The notes beneath the pieces were generated by a model. The model was not told the origin of the DNA. It did no database searches and saw only the letters and a program-made list of their open reading frames with translations. DNA of 64,000 nt, from the NCBI GenBank assembly GCA_021464415.1, contig CM038467.1:13905411-13969410 (forward strand). The letters are read 5' to 3'. A program made the position numbers and the translations under genes. Source of the stretch: Lonicera japonica. Lineage: Eukaryota > Streptophyta > Magnoliopsida > Dipsacales > Caprifoliaceae. Position 1 is the stretch's first letter. Every line of letters begins with the position of its first letter. Below are positions 56,485-64,000 of this stretch, one piece after another.

Positions 56485-59400
56485 ATGCTAAATAATAATA
56501 ATAATATTAATTGGGAGCTGAAGAAATGTTGCAACCATGATCAAGTAGTCTTCCTCACCACCGTCTCTGTTTGCACCGTCGTCATCCTCGCGGTTTGCTC
56601 TCTCTCTCTCTCTCTCTCTGTACAACATGGATTACTTCCATATCAAGCAAATTGCCTTCAAATAATTATAAGATATACTAAATCAACAGCCCGCCAAGTC
56701 ATGTGTCAATGTGCATTGGTTAGTGTTTTCAGCAGATTCCGCACAGTACGTGAGCAATGCACTTTCTTTCTAACCCATCACTTAGGTACATTAGTGTTTC
56801 TATATGCATTACCACTTACAAATACAACTCATATCTATCCCAGTTGCTTTCAAATTCACGTGTTTAGCACTTTCCTTTTACTTATTTTCAAGTGGTAATC
56901 TTTTTTCATGTAATCAAATTTCTTTGTAATAACGTTAGTTATTTTCGTTTATGCTCACTCTCTATTTAAATTACTGTACGTTGTTGCAACTCCCCGTTGA
57001 TTGTAAATAAATCCAAGTAAATTTGGCTGGCTTAAGGCCAAGCTTTCTTTTGCAATACAAAAGGATGCTCCGTGACAGTTGTTAAAAAGATTTTTAATAC
57101 AGTATTTTTATATAATCTGAGAAGATTGCAGATAGTCTTTTTCTCTTCATTATCAAGATCCATGGTTGTCCACAACTACGTTTTCTTCATTCATTTCAAT
57201 GGTTTATATGCGCAACTTATGTTAATAGTTCACTGAAATGCCAGTCCATTTCTTGTTTCTTTTGTTTCTGGTGTGCTACTTTTGTTATTGTTCTCCTGTT
57301 CACCGAACTAATTTTTCTCTATGTTCAAAGCATGGATTCCACTCTCCCAAACAAATCAATAGTGGTGCTTGTTAACGCTTTCATTGTTTTGTTTGTAAAA
57401 TGTAGTCAGGTTGGAAATTTATACATTGTTTCTTGGATCCTCCTTAAGAAGTGTTCAAATTTTGGGCAACATGATATCAACTTAATTATGAGATACCTAT
57501 AGATCGAGTAATATTAAAAAATAAAATGGATCACTTGAAAGTAAAAGTGTTGGATAACACATCCAAAATACCCGATAAAACAACAATTAAAAGGTTTTTG
57601 AGTTTGAGTTGCTTCTTAGTACTTTATACAAGTACTTTGTTAGCCACCTTGTTTTAGTAAAAAATGTCAATCTCGATATCCCCATTGCAGTTATGGAGGA
57701 CAGTATTGCTGATGCCATTTAAGCTTGTTACTGTATTTCTTCATGAAGCCAGTCATGCTGTTGCCTGCAAACTTACATGTGGCCGCGTAAGAAGCTCTCC
57801 TTCCTCTCTTTATTGCCTTGCTTTGCTATGTGAATCAAATTCTTAGTTTTACTAAATCACACAGTTACTTATACATTATAGTACGTAGTGTGCTAATTCA
57901 CATAATTCTTGGCGTGCCAATTCTCATATTTTTCATTTATGCCAGTTTTCAATGTATACAAGAGCAATATATCATCCATCAAGTTATATACGTTTCTTTC
58001 TTAAATGATCCTAACTAGATGGTGATCACTAAATTTTATTTGTTATCAACATGTTCATACTTCCATGTGCAATTTCACCTCTATATGTGCTCCTTTGAGC
58101 TTTCTTTACTTTGATATATATATATATATGCAGGTGGAGGGCATCCTGGTTCATGCAGATGAAGGTGGATCGACCCAAACACGTGGTGGTGTATATTGGT
58201 TTATCTTGCCAGCTGGATGTACTTCCTTCCTCCTTTCTTATAAAACTTTCTTTTCATTGCAAGATAACAGCTCTAGTTACCATTGCAACAAGTAAAAAGT
58301 GAACACACCTTATGCATAAGTTTATTGGACCTGCATGATTCGAAAGATGGTTCAAGTCATTTAATCACTATGAAACCTATACATTGTGGTATTTATGCTT
58401 GTTTTCTCTCTGCAATGTTTCCAATATGTCAACCGAATCAATGTAAGTCATTTCTTTGCGGCTTTTTCCAGATCTAGGTTCATCGTTTTGGGGGATGGTT
58501 TTGATACTTGCATCCACAAATCTTCTCGCATCAAGAATTGCTGCTGGATGTTTAGCAGTTGCTCTGCTTGTGGTTCTTTTTGTTGCTAAGAATGTAAGGA
58601 TAGCCTTTATTGAAATTTCTAGTCTTGTACCAATGTGGATTACATATAATCCTGATAGTTCTACGGGTATCTCAAATCTTGTTATCGTTCTTGCATCAGT
58701 TGTTCAGAAACAAGGAGGCTAAATTTGTTGACTGATTTTACTTTCTGTCATTCTACAGTGGACACTTCGAGGGCTTTGTATTGGTAGGTTTTTCAGAATC
58801 TCAGGAAAAATATCTTGCTTTCTATAAACATAGAGGCTATAATATATAAATGATATTGAGATCTACACTTCAAATCACCAGGGTTTATCGTCTTCCTTGC
58901 TGTTGTTTGGGTTCTACAAGAACTAACAAAACTCCGAATTCTTCGGTACATCATTTTATTCATTGGTAGCGCCTTTGTGCTTCTGTTTTCTATTTGTTTA
59001 ATAGCAATATGCATTGTAGGCAAACTTTTTGTTTCGGGGTTAATTGATGAAAGAATTGCTTCATGTCTCTCTTGGCAAACTGCAGGTGTTATGAACAGCT
59101 TATTTTCAGTTTATGGTATGGTCTTTGGAGGCAAACCGATTAATCAAATTAAGAACCAATTAACGAATCGTATATATACATCAAATTAAAAGTGACCCAT
59201 AAGACGAATTTGTTGGTGCAGATATATATGACGATCTGATATCACGAAGAGTTCATTCTAGCGATGCTGAGAAGTTTGCAGAAGTCTGTCCCTGCCCTTG
59301 TAATGGTGTTGGGTGGGGTGTCATATGGTAAGCAACTTTAGCATGGAGAAATGCGCAATATTTGATATTACCTGTAAAACCCCCTTCTTTCAACTGTCTT

Positions 59401-59739
59401 CATTTGTTTGTTAGGACATTTTCTAATAATTATAAGATTTCTGATTTCTGGTGCAAGAAAGCGAGTTCATCCGTATCATGTTGACATGGTTCAACTCTCT
59501 ATTTTTCTAATAATACTGGATCAGATTCTTCTCAGATGTGTATACACAGAGCACACTGAGACTAATCTTCTCTTGTAAAGCTGCTTGGTTTAGGGGAATT
59601 GATAAACTGAATCTGATTTGCAATTATGTCATATTTGTTTTCAGTCCCTAATAATAAAGGATCATATTGTTGCAGGGGATTTGTATCTTTCTTGTTTCTT
59701 TGTGGAGCCATGTACCTTGGTCTTGTTATCCTTTCTTAA
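56485..59739 (+). CDS. peptidase M50B-like integral membrane protein
   Basis: Nine exons, all GT-AG and in phase: 56485-56592, 57691-57786, 58134-58218, 58472-58593, 58759-58783, 58882-58965, 59086-59115, 59222-59327 and 59676-59739; 239 aa. The order of blocks follows the plant M50B-like family (Arabidopsis At1g67060 type, recalled): NWELKKCCNHDQVVF, then a membrane segment, FLHEASHAVACKLTCG, EGGSTQTRGGVYWFILPAG, several hydrophobic segments (GMVLILASTNLL, ALLVVLFVAKN, GFIVFLAVVWV), MNSLFSVYDIYDDLISRRV and a final membrane segment. HEASH at residues 54-58 is an HExxH zinc motif. The Asn/Asp motif of true M50 proteases was not found, so peptidase activity is unproven. The start is the ATG at 56485; the frame is open upstream but only from a TTG. 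A CT microsatellite opens intron 1. Confidence 0.92.
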
Positions 59740-60753
59740 GGTGCATTGCAAATACTTCCATTCCAGTGCAACAAATTGTAACCTGAGCCTTGTATAGATA
59801 GTTTTTTGTATGATTTATGATGTGATGGTCTCGTTTACATGAACTTTTTGACAGAAAAATGCAGCTTAAATGGAAGTCAGTACCTGCCAAGTGTCATTTG
59901 GAATCCTAAGCAAGATGTACTTGATGACTTCGGGCAGCAGAATGGGTTGATATAGCAGCTTCACCACTCTAATTCTCATGCCTTCGTGAACCTTTTTAGT
60001 GCTCGGTATTACAGAGGGTATTAGTCCTGATTCTACAGAAAACAAACCTTCTTACAGTGCGCACTCTCACAAGAAGTATATTGAGATGAAACAATCCCAT
60101 TTTAAGTAGATTCAATTCTCATTTTTCAAGATGTACTCAAACTACTGGAACTTTATCAATGTAAATAACTTTATTCAATTTCACTCTGTTTTCGGTATTT
60201 AGAATCTCAATCACATCTTTCTTTGTGAACTTTCTTTTTAGGTTGCCATAGAGCTGCCCATGAATTTTTAGTTTTGGCACCTTTTTCCCAACTGTGCTTT
60301 TTACAAATCATGTACCTCACGAGTTATTATGTAGAACAACTTCAGTCATAAAAATAAAGTAAATACATCAATCAGATGTTACCAAAATAAAAATATTAAT
60401 GTAGATAATAGAAGCAGCCACATGGCCCACAATAGACCTCCACTTGATTCCCTCCCAATCCAAATTGATTTGAACCCTTTTAACATATAATTTGTATAAC
60501 GAACTTTAAAAAGAGGTGCAAAAACTAAAACGTGACTTGCTGATTCACGAGCAAGTGAATAATAAACATAATTGAGGAATGAATATAACAGAAAAAATCC
60601 ATAAACAAATCAAGAACAGCAAAACATAATCTAAAATAAAAATGGACTTTGCAAAGTTTTCTGCCTTCTAAAACAAAATCAGTGATGCTGAACTTCATTT
60701 TAAAGAAAGAGCCAAATATCTGTATGATAAGAGGAAATGAGCTGGGGGTGCTT
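59740..60753. other. 3' UTR of the M50B-like gene and intergenic
   Basis: The UTR probably continues past 59940, because TTGTATAGATAG and AATAAAG-type signals recur here. No other gene. Confidence 0.4.
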
Positions 60754-61849
60754 CTAAGCCTCTGTTGTTGGGTACTCAAACACCAAGTCTTTGCCAGAAA
60801 GCTTCCTGTAAACTGCAGTAAAAGTATCCAGCTTGTACTCCGTGTTGTTATGTTCCTTTGGGTCCAAGAAGCTCTGTCCGAAAAGAAAATGCGTTAGCAT
60901 GAAGGTAAACCATATAATACAATTAAGTTCAAAACAAGCTTTGTGCAGTGAGTCAACTGATGGGGAAAGTGTTTTTATGTTGCATTTACAGAAGAGAACC
61001 ATTACTTATATAACAAGAACTAAATGAATTTACCAAGAGAGAAAGAGAAGGGGGGAAAGTTGCAATGGCAAAGTATTTAAATGCGATACATTTTTGCAAT
61101 ACAGATAATATTAGCCCATTTACTTAATGATTTGGCTTGAGTTGGACTGGGCTAATGGACAGTTTAGAGTCATGGGCTGATATTTTCCGCAGTGCAAGAG
61201 GGGCTTGACACCAATTAAGGGACAACATGATGCGGTATTATTTGCAATACTAATGTGATTTATGTGTTTAAGTACTAGTCAGCACTTGATATTCAAAGTT
61301 TCTATTGTGTGTTCTGCTATCTGTTGTCGCTTGAGTCAGGCTTACCTGATCCTTCGAGTTGGGGTTTGGACACAGCACAGGGTCAGAATCTCTGGGCATG
61401 TGACATTAGGCTGCATAATGGTTTGACTTACTATTTGCCACCCCTAACGGATCAAAAAGCAGGTTCAAATCAAACCAGTTTCTTATAGTTGTAATGTCCT
61501 TGGATGCTGCCGTATTCTACCAAAGAATAGGATTTTGACATTTGAGAAAGAAAAAAAAAAAAAAAATTCTTTCTACAGCCAAACCCAATATTAACAATGT
61601 TTGGCTAGAAAATAATAGGTGCAAACCCAAGTACTTATAAGATGTGATATTTTACCATGCCCAGTGTAGTATAGTATTTACCTCGATTATCTTGGATCCG
61701 TCAAGATCGATGATGCCAAGCACGCTTCCCAACAATCTCGGCAGGTACGACGACGTCCTCCAGCATGGCTTCATGCACGGTTGTCAGTGTCCTACTGGTC
61801 GAGGGGCCTTTGTGCAGCTGATCCTTTCTTTGGGGGGCTTACTATCCTA
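60754..61849 (-). pseudogene. RPS7: cytosolic ribosomal protein S7 (eS7) pseudogene with intron
   Basis: The minus-strand exon 60873-60754 gives [35 protein letters not shown] and a short tail to TAG, which is the C-terminus of eS7. The preceding exon (61849-61682, acceptor TTTGTAG, donor GAG|GTAAAT) gives [11 protein letters not shown], then in another frame [20 protein letters not shown], then in a third DGSKIIE. Two frameshifts in one exon break it. The N-terminal half of the gene is missing. The splice sites remain, so this is a duplicated, not a retro-copied, pseudogene. Confidence 0.85.
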
Positions 61850-62100
61850 CAAACAAACACACATGCACGTACAATTTATGTGTTACAAATGAATTAGTCA
61901 ACCACGAAAAGGGATGTCAAATTTGTACATATATATGTTTATGTCAAAGTTTGTGGTTTCCTACGAATAAAAGATCTAGAGCCACTGTTTTAATATTATT
62001 TTAACAAAGAATTCGCAGCTTTTAGGGAACAGATCGAGAAATGGGAAAAGCAATTCGTGAAAATACATATCTCACACATTTAAGCATATTATATTATATT
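61850..62100. other. intergenic, no gene seen
   Basis: AT-rich. No further RPS7 exon found. Confidence 0.5.
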
Positions 62101-62550
62101 GGGACAATTAAAAAAAATGTCTTATTAAAGCCAATGAATAATTTTTTTTTTGTAAATAAAGGGCTCCTTCATTATAAAATGACATCCCAACGCTTAAAAT
62201 AAACTAAAAAATTTGCATTAAAATATGAATATAAACAGTGCAATATGAACTTTGCAGTTCAATTTTAAATATTTTGCAATCCATATTTTTTGTGCAAAGT
62301 ATATTGTTATTTTACTGAATGTGAACTTTGCAGTCCATATTTCTAGTGCAAAGTTCATATTGCAATCCATATTTCACTGCAATATCCATATTTTTTGTGC
62401 AAATTTCATAAAGAGGGGGTAATTTAGGTAATATATAACCAAATACCTTATTTATATAAAACTTTACACTAATTCCAATTAAAAATAGGCCATTCATTCA
62501 AAAAAATATTATTCATTGGAGTTTTGGTAAAAATCATTTTTCCAATTTCT
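62101..62550. mobile_element. second copy of the 46-kb MITE family
   Basis: Starts GGGACAATTAAAAAAAATGT and shares with 46130-46777 the block ATGACATCCCAACGCTTAAAATAAACT, the GCAATATGAACTTTGCAGTC repeats (fewer copies), GTAATTTAGGTAATA, AAAAATAGGCC and TTTTGGTAAAAATCA. The right end stops near CCAATTTCT. No clear target duplication. Confidence 0.75.
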
Positions 62551-62743
62551 AGATTATAGGCGTTTCTTTCTTTTAATTTTGCCTCCCTTATATCTTTATT
62601 TCCTTTTGTACATTTTTCCATGATATAGGCGTTTCTTTCTTAATCTGCATGTTCCTATATATATAGCGATCTTATTATTGTAATTGAGATACAATGCAAT
62701 ATACACAATTCATTCTTTTCTCTTATTCTCTCTAAATTTATCA
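62551..62743 (+). repeat. end of a copia 5' LTR (left border not fixed)
   Basis: TATATATATAGCGATCTTAT (a TATA-like box at about 62658), TTGTAATTGAGATACAATGC and CTCTAAATTTATCA directly before a tRNA-Met-type primer site. A GATATAGGCGTTTCTTTCTT phrase occurs twice (about 62555 and 62623). I cannot place the start. Confidence 0.5.
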
Positions 62744-62755
62744 TGTATCAGAGGA
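62744..62755 (+). other. copia primer binding site
   Basis: TGTATCAGAGGA, one base short of the usual TGGTATCAGAGC that pairs with initiator tRNA-Met in copia elements. Confidence 0.6.
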
Positions 62756-63402
62756 ACAATTTTGAATTTTTTTCGTACATCCACTCCCTTCACCATATCG
62801 CTGTCAAACCACAGCCATCTCCTCACCTCTGTCAACCCACTGCCATCCCATCACCACTACCAAACACCTGCCCAAGCCTTTAACACTCTCGAAAACTATC
62901 TAAACCATTACCAAAACCTCTTAACCCACCACTGTTGTTATCGTCTCATCAAGACGAATCCAACCCCGGAAAAATCAACCAAAAACACCCACAAACGCGC
63001 CCTCACGCGCTAGGAGAGTGATATCCATCCCGCCTCGTCCACTCACGTGCAGATCCCATGCGCAAATCCCACGCGCGAGTGACCTCCACGCGCCAACGCA
63101 CGTCCTTGCCCAGCCCACGCAATCAACAGCGCGTTTCTTCCACGCACCCACGCGCCTACCTTCCCTCACACGCGCCGTTACCGTTTTCTGATACCGTTAG
63201 CTTTAACGGCAGTTTACTAACATCGTTAATCCATTGTTCCAAAAAAAAACAAAAAAAAAAATAGTTATTCCCAAGGTTTGTCAATGTTCCGGACTCAACC
63301 GTGACCTCCGTTTTTGCCATTTCAATCTCTAAATACCGGTATCAGATTTTGCATCTTACCTTTTCATTTTTATTTCCATCTATCACCTATCCACTTTTTG
63401 CC
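62756..63402 (+). other. copia leader
   Basis: Non-coding leader between primer site and gag. It includes a Pro/His-rich short frame and a GC-rich CACGCG-rich stretch at 63050-63180. No domain. Confidence 0.4.
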
Positions 63403-64000
63403 ATGTCTTCAAACTCTGAAATACCTATTACAATTAAACTTTATGGGAATAATTATAGTCACTGGTCAATGCTATTCCGCAATTTTTTGAAAGGTAAAGG
63501 TCTTTAGAATTATGTTACTGGCAAAGAAACATGCCCTGCTGATACGGATCCCAAGTTTGCAGACTGGGATATTAATAATAATAAGATCTTGACCTGGATT
63601 GCCAATACAGTCATACCATCCATTAGCATACAGCTCGGGAAATGTGATACCGCACAGAAAGCTTGGAATTTTTTGGCAAATATATATGTTCAAACTAATT
63701 TTGCTAAAAAGTACAAGCTTGAACAAGATATACGGGCTCTACAACAACAAACAGGATAATTTGTCTCCGATTTTCACTCTAGCATGTCTCTTATTTGGGA
63801 TCAGTTGAAACTTATGGAACCACAGTGGACTACTGATATGCAATTGTGGAAAACCTTTCGTGAGGAAACTCGGCTGGTCCAATTTCTTATGACTCTCAAG
63901 GAAGAATTTGAACCACTACGAGCTGCCATGCTCCACCATAAACCTCTACCTACCGTTGAAGTAGCTCTAACATAATTAATTACTGAAGAAACCCGCAGAG
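63403..64000 (+). pseudogene. gag: copia gag, broken, continues past the window
   Basis: From the ATG at 63403 one frame reaches the window end, interrupted by TAG at 63505, TAA at 63757 and TAA at 63973, with no frameshift. Text: SSNSEIPITIKLYGNNYSHW, ADWDINNNKILTWIANTVIP, KAWNFLANIYVQTNFAKKYK, MSLIWDQLKLMEPQW and TEETRR. This is the UBN2-type gag of Ty1/copia elements, which forms the particle. Pol and the 3' LTR, if present, lie to the right. Confidence 0.88.

Noticed and set aside
56458..56898. 146-aa frame starting upstream of the M50B-like gene start
   Set aside because: It starts with TTG and runs through the exon 1 donor into a CT repeat in the intron; the real exon ends at 56592.

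Overview
This is a eudicot nuclear genome window: AT-rich, with GT-AG split genes, a nuclear tRNA-Asn gene and many plant transposons. I cannot name the genus.

Host genes. (1) A minus-strand DUF639 gene occupies about 262-4338, with a non-coding first exon near 4982-5160; its 3' end lies beyond the left edge. (2) A minus-strand BEE1/BEE3-type bHLH gene (37390-38863) is complete, with six exons and 282 aa. (3) A tRNA-Asn(GTT) gene lies at 40744-40817. (4) A plus-strand R2R3-MYB of the MYB62/MYB116 type (48899-50493) is complete, with three exons and 296 aa. (5) A plus-strand peptidase M50B-like membrane protein gene (56485-59739) is complete, with nine exons and 239 aa. (6) A broken, intron-containing copy of cytosolic ribosomal protein S7 lies at 60754-61849 on the minus strand. 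These genes are unrelated in function.

Mobile DNA. The centre is one 17.9-kb Ty3/gypsy element of the Tat/Ogre type (13598-31509) with 1.5-kb LTRs, a perfect 5-bp target duplication (ACCTT), a Tat-type primer site, a decayed gag-pro-RT-RH-aRH-INT region and, between integrase and the 3' LTR, two large antisense genes (22983-24239 and 24684-27940). One is DUF7745-like and the other carries a plant mobile domain. Their putative promoters carry the same 12-bp palindrome (TGTCGCGCGACA) just upstream of a TATA box as the LTR promoter does. This shared promoter module, and an antisense cargo gene that keeps spliceosomal introns inside a retroelement, are the most interesting things in the window.

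Other elements: a Stowaway MITE; several Mutator-like elements with 9-11 bp target duplications (6270-7496, 36413-36744, 46130-46777, 51002-52250); a hAT MITE (54759-55183); foldback elements; a probable solo LTR (31625-32540); a copia element running off the right edge; and a degenerate AT-rich repeat array at 9040-11770 interrupted by an insertion that contains mitochondrial 26S rRNA sequence.
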